A DNA stretch of 64,000 nt from Azospirillum brasilense (lineage in GTDB: Bacteria > Pseudomonadota > Alphaproteobacteria > Azospirillales > Azospirillaceae): contig NZ_QLKQ01000024.1 in the NCBI RefSeq assembly GCF_003349955.1, forward strand, positions 17,367 to 81,366, read 5' to 3'. Below the pieces are notes generated by a model, which worked only from the letters and a program-made list of their open reading frames with translations, ran no database searches and had not been told where the DNA came from. Both the position numbers and the translations under genes were made by a program. Positions 46,386 to 55,582 of this stretch are shown here, one piece after another. Position 1 is the first letter of the stretch; each line of letters begins with the position of its first letter.

Positions 46386-47126
46386 ATGCACGCAGAACGT
46401 TCCGCCGATCTCCCGAAACCGGCGGGGAGCGCCGCTCATGTCCTGCGGCGGCTGGAGGAAACGCCCCTGCGGGAGGACCCTTTCCCGCATCTGGTGGTGC
46501 CGGACGCCCTGCCGGCGGACCTCTACGCCCGCGCCGTCGCCCACTGGCCGAGGTTCGAGGCGCTGGCGCTTCTGCAGATGGACACGCTGCCCCAGCGCTA
46601 TCAGATGGTGCTGACCGACCGCAATCTGAGGGACATGGAGCCGGAGGCCGCGGCGGTGTGGCGGGAGGTCCGCGACAGCCTGCTCGGGCCGGAGACGCTG
46701 AAACGGCTGGCGCCGCGCTTCCCCTCGCTCGCCGCCAAGCTGGAGGGGCCCGTCGGCGTCCGCCCAGCGACGGTCTACGCGCGGCTGGTCGAGGACCATG
46801 CGGGGCACGCCATGCTGCCCCACACCGACGTGTTCGGCACGTTCCTGTCCATGCTGCTCTACATGCCGGCGGACGGTAGCCGCCCCGATCTCGGCACCGC
46901 GCTGTACCGGCCCCGCGACGCATCCTTCAGCGCCAACGCCGGGCGGTCGACGGAGCGGTTCCCGCGCGAGGATTTCGAACTGGCCGGCACCGCGCCCTTC
47001 CTGCCGAACCATCTGCTGGCCTACGCGCCGTCCGACCGATCCTTCCACGGAGTGGAGCCGGTCGAGGCGCCCTGCGTGCGCCGCTTCCTGCTTCTCTTTG
47101 CCGTCATGGACAGCCGCGGCCCTTGA
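46386..47126 (+). CDS. 2OG-Fe(II) oxygenase-like protein
   Basis: This 246-residue protein has an apparent cupin-type iron site: HTD (in MLPHTDVFGTFLSMLLYMP) near residues 141-143, a distal His in SFHGVEP and a following Arg in CVRRFLLLF. That order fits 2-oxoglutarate/Fe(II) dioxygenases of the prolyl-hydroxylase type. Substrate unknown. Isolated gene, divergent from the ATPase gene, followed by yajC after 111 nt. Confidence 0.7.
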   Translation: MHAERSADLPKPAGSAAHVLRRLEETPLREDPFPHLVVPDALPADLYARAVAHWPRFEALALLQMDTLPQRYQMVLTDRNLRDMEPEAAAVWREVRDSLLGPETLKRLAPRFPSLAAKLEGPVGVRPATVYARLVEDHAGHAMLPHTDVFGTFLSMLLYMPADGSRPDLGTALYRPRDASFSANAGRSTERFPREDFELAGTAPFLPNHLLAYAPSDRSFHGVEPVEAPCVRRFLLLFAVMDSRGP

Positions 47127-47237
47127 AGCCCGGCGGGCGTACCCCTATTCCATTGCATCGACGGCCCGGACCGTTATAGTCGCCGCGTCCGCGAGCGCCC
47201 GCTGCGCCTTCGGAACCAAACCACAGGGAGCCTCCAG

Positions 47238-47609
47238 ATGTTCGTTTCGACGGCCTATGCACAGACCGCCGCGCCCGCCGCCGGTGGGGCCGACATGATC
47301 GTGCAGTTCCTGCCGCTGATCCTGATTTTCGTCGTCTTCTATTTCCTGCTGATCCGTCCGCAGCAGAAGAAGATGAAGGAACACAAGGGCATGCTGGAGG
47401 CCATCCGTCGCGGCGACCGCGTGGTGACCGGCGGCGGCATCATCGGCACGATCACCAAGGTCGGCCCGGAGGACGAGCTTCAGGTCGAGATCGCCGAGAA
47501 CGTCCGCGTCCGCGTCATGCGCTCCACCGTGAACCTCGTGCTGTCGAAGTCCGAGCCGGCCAAGAGCGCCGACGATAAGGCTGAAGAGAAGGTCGTGGAC
47601 CGCAAGTAA
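47238..47609 (+). CDS. yajC: Preprotein translocase subunit YajC
   Basis: This 123-residue protein has one membrane helix (FLPLILIFVVFYFLLIRPQQKK, about residues 27-48 as two joined halves) and a small cytoplasmic domain with GDRVVTGGGIIGTI. It is the accessory subunit of SecDF. ACAGGGAGCC precedes the ATG. yajC-secD-secF form an operon. Confidence 0.96.
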   Translation: MFVSTAYAQTAAPAAGGADMIVQFLPLILIFVVFYFLLIRPQQKKMKEHKGMLEAIRRGDRVVTGGGIIGTITKVGPEDELQVEIAENVRVRVMRSTVNLVLSKSEPAKSADDKAEEKVVDRK

Positions 47610-47645
47610 CGCGGTTCTCCGGTAGCGAACGGGACTGGTTTACGA

Positions 47646-49244
47646 ATGCTGTATTTTCCGCGCTGGAAGATTTTTCTGATCGTCGCGATCTGCGTGCTCG
47701 GGACCATCCTCACGCTGCCGAATTTTTTCAGCCGCGAGACGCTGTCGGCCCTGCCGAGCTGGTACGCGCACAACCGGGTCAACCTGGGCCTCGACTTGCG
47801 CGGCGGGTCGCACCTGCTGCTTGAGGTCGACATGGGCGCGGTCATCCGTGACCGTGTCGAGGGCCTGGTCGATTCGGCGCGCACCCAGCTGCGCAACGAC
47901 AATGTCGGCTACACGGCGATCAACCCGGGCGACCGCGGCATCACCGTGCAGCTCCGCGACCCGGCGCAGGCCGACACGGCGGTGCGGGCGCTGCGCCAGC
48001 TCGCCAACACCATCGGCGGCGGACCGCTCGGCGGCGGCCAGCCGGACCTGGAGGTCAACGCCAGCGGCGGCGCCGTCACCGCCCGGCTGAGCGAGATCGC
48101 GCTCCGCGAGCGCGCCACCCAGGCCATCGAGCAGTCCATCGAGATCGTGCGGCGCCGCATCGACGAGACCGGCGTCAACGAGCCGACCATCGCCCGCCAG
48201 GGCGCCGACCGCATCCTGGTCCAGCTTCCCGGCGTCGAGGACCCGGACCGCGTGAAGCGGCTGCTCGGCACCACCGCGAAGATGACCTTCCGTCTGGTCG
48301 ACATGAACGCCGACCCGAGCGCCGGCCGCGCCCCTCCGGGCACCGACATCCTGCCCTCGTCGGAGAGCGGGCGGGCGCAGACCGCCTATGTCATCCGCAA
48401 GAAGGTCGAGGTGGACGGCGCCAACCTGACCAACGCCACCGCGGGCAGCAACCCGCAGACCGGCGAATGGGTGGTCAATTTCGAATTCGACAGCATCGGC
48501 GCCCGCCGCTTCGCCGACGTGACCCGCGCCAACGTCGGCCGGCCCTTCGCCATCGTGCTCGACAACAAAGTCATCAGCGCCCCGGTGATCCGCGAGCCGA
48601 TCACCGGCGGACGCGGCCAGATCAGCGGCAACTTCACCGCCGCCGACGCCAACGACCTCGCCGTCCTGCTGCGCGCCGGCGCCTTGCCGGCCCCGCTGAA
48701 GGTCATCGAGGAGCGCACGGTCGGCCCCGATTTGGGCGCCGATTCGATCCGCGCCGGCCTGATGTCGGTGGGCATCGGCTTCGTGCTGGTCTGCGCCTAC
48801 ATGATCGCCGCCTACGGCCTGTTCGGCGCCTTCGCCTGCTTCGCCCTGCTGGTCAACACCGTCCTGACGCTGGCCGCGCTGTCGCTGCTCCAGGCGACGC
48901 TGACGCTGCCGGGCATCGCCGGCGTTCTGCTGTCGCTGGGTCTGGCGGTCGACGCCAACATCCTGATCAACGAGCGCATCCGCGAGGAAACGAAGAAGGG
49001 CCGCGGCGTTTTCGGCTCGGTCGAGGCCGGCTTCAGCCGCGCCTACTCCACCATCGTGGACGCCAACCTGACCACCGCCATCAAGATGGCCATCCTGTTC
49101 GTGCTGGGCACCGGCGCGATCAAGGGCTTCGCCGTCACCATCACCTTCGGCATCCTGATTTCGCTGTTCACGGCCACCGTGCTCGTGCGTCTCATGATGG
49201 TCAGTTGGCTGCGCAAGACGCGGCCGGCCGCCCTGCCGGTGTAA
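47646..49244 (+). CDS. secD: Protein translocase subunit SecD
   Basis: This 532-residue RND-type membrane protein uses the proton gradient to pull exported proteins out of SecYEG. Visible are the first helix, LGLDLRGGSHLLLEVD, a large periplasmic P1 domain and the C-terminal helix bundle with LSLGLAVDANILINERIREE. Length is typical of single SecD. secF follows after 12 nt. Confidence 0.97.
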   Translation: MLYFPRWKIFLIVAICVLGTILTLPNFFSRETLSALPSWYAHNRVNLGLDLRGGSHLLLEVDMGAVIRDRVEGLVDSARTQLRNDNVGYTAINPGDRGITVQLRDPAQADTAVRALRQLANTIGGGPLGGGQPDLEVNASGGAVTARLSEIALRERATQAIEQSIEIVRRRIDETGVNEPTIARQGADRILVQLPGVEDPDRVKRLLGTTAKMTFRLVDMNADPSAGRAPPGTDILPSSESGRAQTAYVIRKKVEVDGANLTNATAGSNPQTGEWVVNFEFDSIGARRFADVTRANVGRPFAIVLDNKVISAPVIREPITGGRGQISGNFTAADANDLAVLLRAGALPAPLKVIEERTVGPDLGADSIRAGLMSVGIGFVLVCAYMIAAYGLFGAFACFALLVNTVLTLAALSLLQATLTLPGIAGVLLSLGLAVDANILINERIREETKKGRGVFGSVEAGFSRAYSTIVDANLTTAIKMAILFVLGTGAIKGFAVTITFGILISLFTATVLVRLMMVSWLRKTRPAALPV

Positions 49245-49256
49245 GAGGTCATTCCC

Positions 49257-50210
49257 ATGTTCCGGCTTCGTCTGGTCCCTGACAACACCAACATCCAGTT
49301 CATGCGCGGGCGACACGCCGGCCTGATCGTGTCGGCGTTCCTGTCGATCGCGTCGGTGGTGCTGTTCTTCTATCCCGGCCTGAACTACGGCATCGACTTC
49401 CGCGGCGGCATCGTCATCGAGGCGCGCACGCCGCAGGCCGCCGACTTCGCCTCGCTGCGCCACACGCTCGGTCAGCTCAACCTCGGGCAGGTGGCGTTGC
49501 AGGAGTTCGGCTCGCCCCAGGACGTGCTGATCCGGCTGGAGCGCCAGCCGGGCGACGACGCGGCGCAGCAGGTGGCCGCCGACAAGGTGAGGGCCACGCT
49601 CGCCCAGGAGCTTCCCGGCACCACCGTGCGCCGCGTCGAGGCGGTCGGCGCGTCGGTCAGCGGCGAGCTGTTCTTCAACGGCATGCTGGCGCTCGGCCTC
49701 GCGCTGCTGGCGATGCTCGTCTACATCTGGTTCCGCTTCGAATGGCAGTTCGGATTCGGCGCCATCGTGACGCTGCTGCTCGACGTGACGAAGGTGGTCG
49801 GCTTCTACGCGATCACCGGGATGCAGTTCAATTTGACGGCCATCGCGGCGATTCTGACGATCATGGGCTACTCGACCAACGACAAGGTCGTGGTCTATGA
49901 CCGGATGCGCGAGAATCTGCGCATCTACAAGAAGATGCCGCTGCGCGAGCTGATCGACCGCTCGATCAACGAGACGCTGAACCGCACGCTGGGCACCTCC
50001 ATGTCGACGCTGCTGTCGATCCTGCCGCTGGCCTTCTTCGGCGGCGAGGCGCTGCAGGACTTCGGCATCGTGCTGATCTTCGGCATTTTCCTGGCCACCT
50101 CCTCGTCCATCTTCATCGCCGCCCCCATCTTGCTGTTCCTGGGCGAGAACCGGCTGCGCCGCAACGCGCCGACGGAGAACGCGGCCCCGGCCGCCAACCC
50201 GACGCCCTGA
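49257..50210 (+). CDS. secF: Protein translocase subunit SecF
   Basis: This 317-residue partner of SecD shows NYGIDFRGG near residue 42 and, in the helix bundle, TIMGYSTNDKVVVYDRMREN, the SecF pattern. The C terminus is a short Asn/Pro/Ala tail. Third gene of yajC-secDF; a Mth938-like gene follows after 27 nt and probably shares the transcript. Confidence 0.97.
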   Translation: MFRLRLVPDNTNIQFMRGRHAGLIVSAFLSIASVVLFFYPGLNYGIDFRGGIVIEARTPQAADFASLRHTLGQLNLGQVALQEFGSPQDVLIRLERQPGDDAAQQVAADKVRATLAQELPGTTVRRVEAVGASVSGELFFNGMLALGLALLAMLVYIWFRFEWQFGFGAIVTLLLDVTKVVGFYAITGMQFNLTAIAAILTIMGYSTNDKVVVYDRMRENLRIYKKMPLRELIDRSINETLNRTLGTSMSTLLSILPLAFFGGEALQDFGIVLIFGIFLATSSSIFIAAPILLFLGENRLRRNAPTENAAPAANPTP

Positions 50211-50237
50211 CCGACAAGAACTGGAAGCGGATCAGAG

Positions 50238-50615
50238 ATGGCGGACATCACGCCGATCATCCCGTCGGACCGGCAGGTCATCGACGGCTACGGGGACGGG
50301 CAGTTCTGCGTGTCCGGGCAATGGCGCACCGGGGCGGTCGTGGTCCTTCCCGACCGCACGGAGCCCTGGCGCCCCCAGGACTTCGCTGCCCTCACGGCGG
50401 AGGACTTCGCCCTGGTCATCGGGGCGGAGCCGCGGGTGGAGTTCCTTCTGCTCGGCTCCGGCACCCGGATGCAGCTCCTGCCCAAGGCGCTGCGCCAAAG
50501 CCTGCGCGAGGCCGGTCTGGTGGTCGAGGTGATGGACACCGGGGCGGCCTGCCGCACCTACAACGTCCTGCTGGCCGAAGGCCGGCGGGTGGGGGCGGCG
50601 CTGCTGCCGGTGTGA
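50238..50615 (+). CDS. Mth938-like domain protein (DUF498)
   Basis: This 125-residue protein has the Mth938/DUF498 pattern: YGDGQFCVSGQWRTGAVVV, PWRPQDFAALTAEDF, and LGSGTRMQLLPKALRQSLREAG. Homologues in mitochondria (NDUFAF3) act in complex I assembly; the bacterial role is not clear. It follows secF and is closed by a bidirectional terminator. A second complex-I-assembly-type gene (NDUFAF6-like) lies at 54703. Confidence 0.85.
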   Translation: MADITPIIPSDRQVIDGYGDGQFCVSGQWRTGAVVVLPDRTEPWRPQDFAALTAEDFALVIGAEPRVEFLLLGSGTRMQLLPKALRQSLREAGLVVEVMDTGAACRTYNVLLAEGRRVGAALLPV

Positions 50616-50660
50616 ATCTGAGTGTGAGCCGGGCCGAAAGCCCGGCCGGAAGAAGCCAAC

Positions 50661-50688
50661 AAAAAAGGCCCCCGACTGGGGGCCTTTT
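50661..50688. terminator. Bidirectional rho-independent terminator
   Basis: GGCCCCC (50667-50673), loop GACT, GGGGGCC (50678-50684) is flanked by AAAAAA on the left and TTTT on the right, so it can end the secDF transcript on the plus strand and sodB on the minus strand. Confidence 0.92.
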
Positions 50689-50712
50689 CCGTTCTGGCGA
50701 TCCGGGGAAGGA

Positions 50713-51318
50713 TCAGGCCGGGGCCTTCGACAGGCGCTCGGCCACGAATTCCCAGTTCACCAGGCTCTCCAGGAACGCCTTCACGAAGTCCGCGCGGCGG
50801 TTCTGGTAGTCGACGTAGTAGGCATGCTCCCACACGTCGGCGGTAAGCAGCGGGAAGTGGCCCTGGGCCAGCGGGGTGTCGGCGTTGGAGGTCTTGGTGA
50901 CCTTCAGCTTGCCGCCGTCGATGTACAGCCACGCCCAGCCCGAGCCGAACTGGGTGATCGCGGCGTTCGAGAACTCTTCCTTGAACTTGTCGACGCTGCC
51001 GAAGTCGGCGATCAGGCGCTTCTCAAGCTCGCCCGGGATGGCGCCGCCACCGTTCTTCTTCATGCTCTGCCAGTAGAAGGTGTGGTTCCACACCTGACCG
51101 GCGTTGTTGAACAGGCCCTGCTTGGAGGCGTCGCCGTAGCTCTGCTTGATGACGTCTTCCAGGCTGGCGTCGGCCAGCGGGCTGTCCTTCGTCAGATTGT
51201 TCAGGTTGGTGACGTAGGTCTGGTGGTGCTTGTCGTGGTGCAGGTGCAGCGTCTCCGACGACATGAACGGCTGCAGAGCATCATAGCCATACGGGAGCGG
51301 CGGCAGTTCGAACGCCAT
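50713..51318 (-). CDS. sodB: Superoxide dismutase (Fe type)
   Basis: This 201-residue enzyme converts superoxide to peroxide and oxygen. It has the FeSOD N terminus MAFELPPLPYGYDALQPFMS, metal ligands in HHDKHHQTYV, WNHTFYW and DVWEHAYYVDY, and the Fe-type GGGGAIPGEL-like and AITQFGSGW features. MAFELPP is the natural start; AGAGAGGGTAA lies upstream. No signal peptide, so it is cytoplasmic. Confidence 0.96.
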   Translation of the reverse strand: MAFELPPLPYGYDALQPFMSSETLHLHHDKHHQTYVTNLNNLTKDSPLADASLEDVIKQSYGDASKQGLFNNAGQVWNHTFYWQSMKKNGGGAIPGELEKRLIADFGSVDKFKEEFSNAAITQFGSGWAWLYIDGGKLKVTKTSNADTPLAQGHFPLLTADVWEHAYYVDYQNRRADFVKAFLESLVNWEFVAERLSKAPA

Positions 51319-51387
51319 TGAGTTACCCTCTCTTCTTGGATTGTCCCATCTCGGCCCGCGCCTTGGCGGCACGGCACCTCCGTCCGC

Positions 51388-52710
51388 TCAAATAGGCCCG
51401 CGGCGCGGCAAAGTGAAGGCTGGAAAAAGGCCGAGGCGCGAAAAGGTGGTAATCCTTGCGGTGAGGACCGCCCGTGCGGCGAACTCGCCGGAGCGGACCG
51501 CACCTTCGAGGGTTGCCGGAAGCCCCATGTTCGTCCAATCGCCGGCCAGAACGAGGTTTTCCAAAGCGGTTCGGGCACCGGGGCGATTCGCCGCATGGAC
51601 AGGGGACTGGTCCGGAGTCGCCCGGCGCTCCTTGATGATTCGGTGTGGCGGCGGGGCCGTGCCGGGCGTGCCGAGCGCCCGCGCCACGTCGCGCCACAAG
51701 GTGGCGGCGACCGCTTCGGCGGGCTGACCGGCGAGCGCGTCGGCGTCGCTGACCGTCACCGACAGCACGTCGCCGCGCCGGAACAGCCAGTCCGCCGTGC
51801 CGCCGACCAGCCCCAGGAAGGGCAGGCCGCCCGGCAGGTCGACCGGGGCGGGCAGGCGGAAGTGGGCGTTGACGATGGCCCGCCCGGCGGCGGGGACCGG
51901 CACCGCCTCGGGAAGCAGGCCGGAAAGCAGGCGCCCGGCGATCCAGGCCGGCGCCGCCAGGATCACGGCGTCACCGTCGGCGAGCGTGATGCGCTCCCCA
52001 TCCACCGACAGGGCGACCACACGATCACCGGCGCGCTCCAGCCCGTCCACCCGCACTCCGGTGCGCAGCTCGGCGCCGTGCCGGTCCAGCCACGCCACCG
52101 CGGGTTCGACCAGGGCGGCGGACAGGCCCTTTCCGGCGAACAGGGGGCGACAGGCCGCCTCGCCGCGCAGCAGCGTTTCCCGCAGCACAGCCCCGAACAG
52201 GCGGGCGGACACCCGCTCCGGCGCCCCGTTCATCACCGACACCGCCAGCGGCCGCCACAGACGTTCGTATAGCGCTCCGGCGGGGGGCAGCGCGTCGGCC
52301 ACCGTGGCGCCGGGACCGGCCGTCAGCGTCCGCAGGGCGGCGAGGTAGTCGGCGGGGCGGCTTCCCGGCACGCGACGGGCCTTGTCGAACAGCCACAGCC
52401 CGCCAAGCCGCAGGCACCAGCGCTCGCCGTTGGTCAGGTCGAGGAAGGGAAAGGCGGCGGGGCGCAGCTCGGTCAGGGCGTCTCTCGCGCCGACTTTCTC
52501 CAGATAGTTCAGCAGGGAGCGGTTGCCGCTGAGCGCCAGATGGTTGCCGTTGTCCACGACGCGGTCCAGCGTGGCGTCGTGGAAGGAGCGGCAGCGCCCC
52601 CCGGCCTGCGGCGCGCTCTCGTGCAGGACGACCCGCCGCCCGGCCTCGGTCAGGCGGACGGCGGCGGACAGGCCGGCGAGGCCGGCGCCGACGATGTGGA
52701 CGGTGCCCAA
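51388..52710 (-). CDS. hpnE: Hydroxysqualene dehydroxylase HpnE
   Basis: This 440-residue flavoprotein has an N-terminal FAD fold (VHIVGAGLAGLSAAVRLTEAG) and the amine-oxidase-type C-terminal FAD block NLVLAGDWTNMGLPATLEGAV. HpnE reduces hydroxysqualene to squalene, completing the hpnCDE route. It lies 9 nt downstream of hpnD on the same strand; sodB is 69 nt downstream. The tail after residue 420 is short and Arg-rich. Confidence 0.93.
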   Translation of the reverse strand: MGTVHIVGAGLAGLSAAVRLTEAGRRVVLHESAPQAGGRCRSFHDATLDRVVDNGNHLALSGNRSLLNYLEKVGARDALTELRPAAFPFLDLTNGERWCLRLGGLWLFDKARRVPGSRPADYLAALRTLTAGPGATVADALPPAGALYERLWRPLAVSVMNGAPERVSARLFGAVLRETLLRGEAACRPLFAGKGLSAALVEPAVAWLDRHGAELRTGVRVDGLERAGDRVVALSVDGERITLADGDAVILAAPAWIAGRLLSGLLPEAVPVPAAGRAIVNAHFRLPAPVDLPGGLPFLGLVGGTADWLFRRGDVLSVTVSDADALAGQPAEAVAATLWRDVARALGTPGTAPPPHRIIKERRATPDQSPVHAANRPGARTALENLVLAGDWTNMGLPATLEGAVRSGEFAARAVLTARITTFSRLGLFPAFTLPRRGPI

Positions 52711-52719
52711 GCCGGCCCG

Positions 52720-53670
52720 TCAGGCGGCGGGCGGATAGCCGAGCGCGCAGCGCACGGCCACCAGCGCGCACTCACGCTTGCCGACCCGCACCCGCCGGTC
52801 GAGATCGCGCCAGCCCCGGGCGCGCAGGCGCACCAGCAGCCGGTGGTACAGCACCATCATGGCGACCGCCGCCCACAGCGAGCCGCGCCGCCCGGCGGAT
52901 TGCCCCTCGGCCAGCGCCCGGCGCGCCTCGGCGAAGCGTTCCTCGGCGAGAACCGCCAACGCCTCGCAGGTCTGCGGCAGGTTGGGGTGGGCGAGCACCG
53001 TGGCGGGGTCGGAACTGCCGATGCCGGCCTCGTCGAGCAATTCGCGCGGCAGGTAGAGCCGGCCGATCTCCGCGTCCTCGGTCAGGTCGCGCAGGATGTT
53101 GGTCAACTGCAACGCCTCGCCCAGCGCCAGGGCGAAGGCCTCGGTGGAGGCGTCGGCCCGGTCGAACACGCGAATCGCCAGCATGCCCACCGCGCCGGCG
53201 ACGCGGCGGCAATAGAGCCGCAGGGTCGGCAGCGCCGGACCGGTCATGCCGCCGCTGTTGCCGGCCCCGGTGCCGTCGGCCCCATTGCCACCGTCCGCGG
53301 GAATGTCCATCGCCATGCCGTCGATCAGCGCCTCAAGCTCGCCGCGCGGCAGGCCGTAGCGTTCGATCGCGCCCTTCAGCGCCGCGCCCAGAGAACTGGA
53401 CGGCGCGCCGCCGGCGTAGAGGCCGCGAATCTCGGTCCTCCAGGCGTCGAGCGCCGCGCGCTTCTCCGCGGGCTCGCCGGGCTCGTCCGCGATGTCGTCG
53501 ATTCGCCGGCAGAAGGCGTAGATGGCGAACATCGCCGCCCGCTTGGAGCGGGGGAGAAGCAGCATCGGCCAGTAGAAGGTGCTGCCCGACCGCCCGGTCA
53601 CCGCCGCCGCCGCGGCAGCCGGGCTGCCGGCGGTGTCGCTCTGCGTCGAGTCCAGCGATGGCTGCGGCAT
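52720..53670 (-). CDS. hpnD: Presqualene diphosphate synthase HpnD
   Basis: This 316-residue squalene/phytoene synthase-fold enzyme joins two farnesyl diphosphates. Both Asp-rich motifs are present: RRIDDIADE and LTNILRDLTED. A Gly/Asn/Thr-rich insertion of about 20 residues (around residue 130, GGNGADGTGAGNSGG) is longer than normal and probably a surface loop. Located between hpnC and hpnE. Confidence 0.93.
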   Translation of the reverse strand: MPQPSLDSTQSDTAGSPAAAAAAVTGRSGSTFYWPMLLLPRSKRAAMFAIYAFCRRIDDIADEPGEPAEKRAALDAWRTEIRGLYAGGAPSSSLGAALKGAIERYGLPRGELEALIDGMAMDIPADGGNGADGTGAGNSGGMTGPALPTLRLYCRRVAGAVGMLAIRVFDRADASTEAFALALGEALQLTNILRDLTEDAEIGRLYLPRELLDEAGIGSSDPATVLAHPNLPQTCEALAVLAEERFAEARRALAEGQSAGRRGSLWAAVAMMVLYHRLLVRLRARGWRDLDRRVRVGKRECALVAVRCALGYPPAA

Positions 53671-53709
53671 ACGTCGGTCCTGCGTGGTGTCGGTCGAAGA
53701 GGCCGGAGT

Positions 53710-54582
53710 CTATTTGCTCCCGATGGCGCGCGCCAGCCCGCGTGCGGTGGCGAACAGCTTGTGATGCGTGCCGAGCACCACCCGCTTCTTCAGCGGGTCG
53801 CGGCTGCGCAGCCGCTGCGCCAGCGATTCGGCGAGGCTGAGGATCACCGAGGCTTCCATCCGCAACCCGCGGTGCTGGATCAGACCGGGCAGGGGGGCGG
53901 CGCGCTCCAGCAGCCGGTCGGTGTGCTCCAGCGTGCGGTCGAAGATGGCGCGCAGCTTGGCGTCGCTCTCGGTCTCGACCAGCCGCTCGACGCTGATCGC
54001 CGAATCGTCGAACCAGACCAGCGGGATGTAGCAGCGCCCGAGCTGGCTCCAATCCTCCCGGCAGTCCTGGAGGTGGTTCAGCACCTGCAGGGCGGTGCAC
54101 AGCGCGTCCGACGCCGGCCCGGCGGCCACGCCCTCGCCGTGCAGGTCCAGCAGGTAGCGCCCGACCGGGTTGGCGGAGAAGCGGCAGTAGAGCAGCAGGT
54201 CGCTCCAGCTGTGGCAGCGGGCGCCCACCGCGTCCCGCCGGAAGGCGCGCAGCACCTGCCGGGGATGGCGGTCGCTGACCCCGGTCGCCTGCAGGCTGGC
54301 GCGCAGGTCCAGCGCCGGCTTCAGATAGGCGTGCTTGGCCTGGCCGGTGGTCAGCGAGCGTTCCAGCGCCTCCAGATAGGCGAGCTTGGTCTCCGGTTCG
54401 AGATCGGGATCGTCGGCGATGTCGTCGCCCAGCCGGACGAACCGGTAGAAGGCCATGACATGTGGCCTGAGATGCTTCGGCAGCAGGCGCGAGGCGACCG
54501 GAAAATTCTCCGAGTCCGTGTCCTTGCGGGCGACCGGGCTGGGTTTGCGGGGCTTGGTGGGGGCGACGTTGAAATCGGCCAT
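53710..54582 (-). CDS. hpnC: Hydroxysqualene synthase HpnC
   Basis: This 290-residue squalene-synthase-fold protein has VRLGDDIADDP and LQDCREDW, the two Asp-rich motifs in HpnC form. It converts presqualene diphosphate to hydroxysqualene. First gene of the hpnCDE run, which feeds hopanoid synthesis; squalene-hopene cyclase is not in the window. It is divergent from the NDUFAF6-like gene with a 120-nt gap. Confidence 0.93.
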   Translation of the reverse strand: MADFNVAPTKPRKPSPVARKDTDSENFPVASRLLPKHLRPHVMAFYRFVRLGDDIADDPDLEPETKLAYLEALERSLTTGQAKHAYLKPALDLRASLQATGVSDRHPRQVLRAFRRDAVGARCHSWSDLLLYCRFSANPVGRYLLDLHGEGVAAGPASDALCTALQVLNHLQDCREDWSQLGRCYIPLVWFDDSAISVERLVETESDAKLRAIFDRTLEHTDRLLERAAPLPGLIQHRGLRMEASVILSLAESLAQRLRSRDPLKKRVVLGTHHKLFATARGLARAIGSK

Positions 54583-54702
54583 TGTTCCGCCTGCTGCGCG
54601 TCGGGGCTGGTGTGGTGAGCCTGTCTGCCTAATATAAGGCGCGAGCGGGCTTTGCCCCGCGTCCAAACTGTGCCACCCCCATTTTTCCAGAACAGGCATC
54701 AC

Positions 54703-55557
54703 ATGGCGAAGGCGACCCCCGACCTGTCCTATTGCGGACGGGAGGTGAGGAAATATGACAACGACCGGTTCCTGACCTGCCTCTTCGCCCCGGCGGAGCG
54801 CCGCGAATCGCTGTTCGCCCTCTACGCCTTCAACCTGGAGATCGCCAAGACCCGCGAGGTCGTGACCGAGCCGGTTCTGGGCCAGATGCGGCTGCAATTC
54901 TGGCGCGACGGGCTGGACAAGGTCTACGAGGGCGCCGCCGTGCCCAAGCACGCGGTGATGGAACCGCTGGCCGCCGCCGTGCAGGAGGGCGGGCTGAGCC
55001 GCGCCCTGTTCGACCGGCTGATCGACGCGCGGGAGGCCGATCTGGACGACACCCCGCCGGCCAACCTGTCCTGCCTCGTCAATTACGCGGAGGTCACCGG
55101 CGCGCCGCTGGTCCAGCTCGCTCTGGAAATCCTCGGCGCGAAGGACTCCGACGCGGTGGAGGCCGGGCGTCAGGCCGGGATCGGCTACGCGCTGGCCGGC
55201 ATCGCCCGGGCGGTGCCCTTCCACGCCCGCCAGCACCGCCAGCTTCTCCCCGCCGACCGCATGGCGGCGCACGGCGCCAGGCAAGGGGACCTGTTCGAGC
55301 TGCGCTCCACCCCCGAACTGCGCCCCGTGGTGCGCGAGGTGGCGGAGGCCGCCCGCGACCATCTGGCGAAGGCCCGCGCGCTGCGCCGCGCGGTGCCCCG
55401 CCCCGCCCTGGCGGCGCTCCTGCCGGCGGTGCTGGCCGGGTTGCATCTGGACGCGCTGGCGAAGGAGGGCGACGACCCCTTCGCCCCGCGCGTCCTGATG
55501 CCCCACCCGCTGCGCCACGCCAAGCTGGCCTGGGCGGCGCTGCGCGGGCGGTTCTGA
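54703..55557 (+). CDS. NDUFAF6-like squalene/phytoene synthase-fold protein
   Basis: This 284-residue protein has the squalene/phytoene synthase fold pattern (LFALYAFNLEIAKTREVV, QMRLQFWRDGLDKVYEG) but lacks the DDxxD motif: the first site reads NLEIAKTRE. This matches the NDUFAF6 (C8orf38) group, which in mitochondria helps assemble complex I and is not expected to be a prenyl synthase. Annotation as phytoene synthase would be misleading. Lies next to hpnCDE, divergent. Confidence 0.82.
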   Translation: MAKATPDLSYCGREVRKYDNDRFLTCLFAPAERRESLFALYAFNLEIAKTREVVTEPVLGQMRLQFWRDGLDKVYEGAAVPKHAVMEPLAAAVQEGGLSRALFDRLIDAREADLDDTPPANLSCLVNYAEVTGAPLVQLALEILGAKDSDAVEAGRQAGIGYALAGIARAVPFHARQHRQLLPADRMAAHGARQGDLFELRSTPELRPVVREVAEAARDHLAKARALRRAVPRPALAALLPAVLAGLHLDALAKEGDDPFAPRVLMPHPLRHAKLAWAALRGRF

Positions 55558-55582
55558 CCTCTGCGGGTCAGGCCAACCGGGA

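Noticed and set aside
54703..55557. Phytoene synthase (carotenoid pathway)
   Set aside because: Asp-rich catalytic motif is absent and no carotenoid genes are near.
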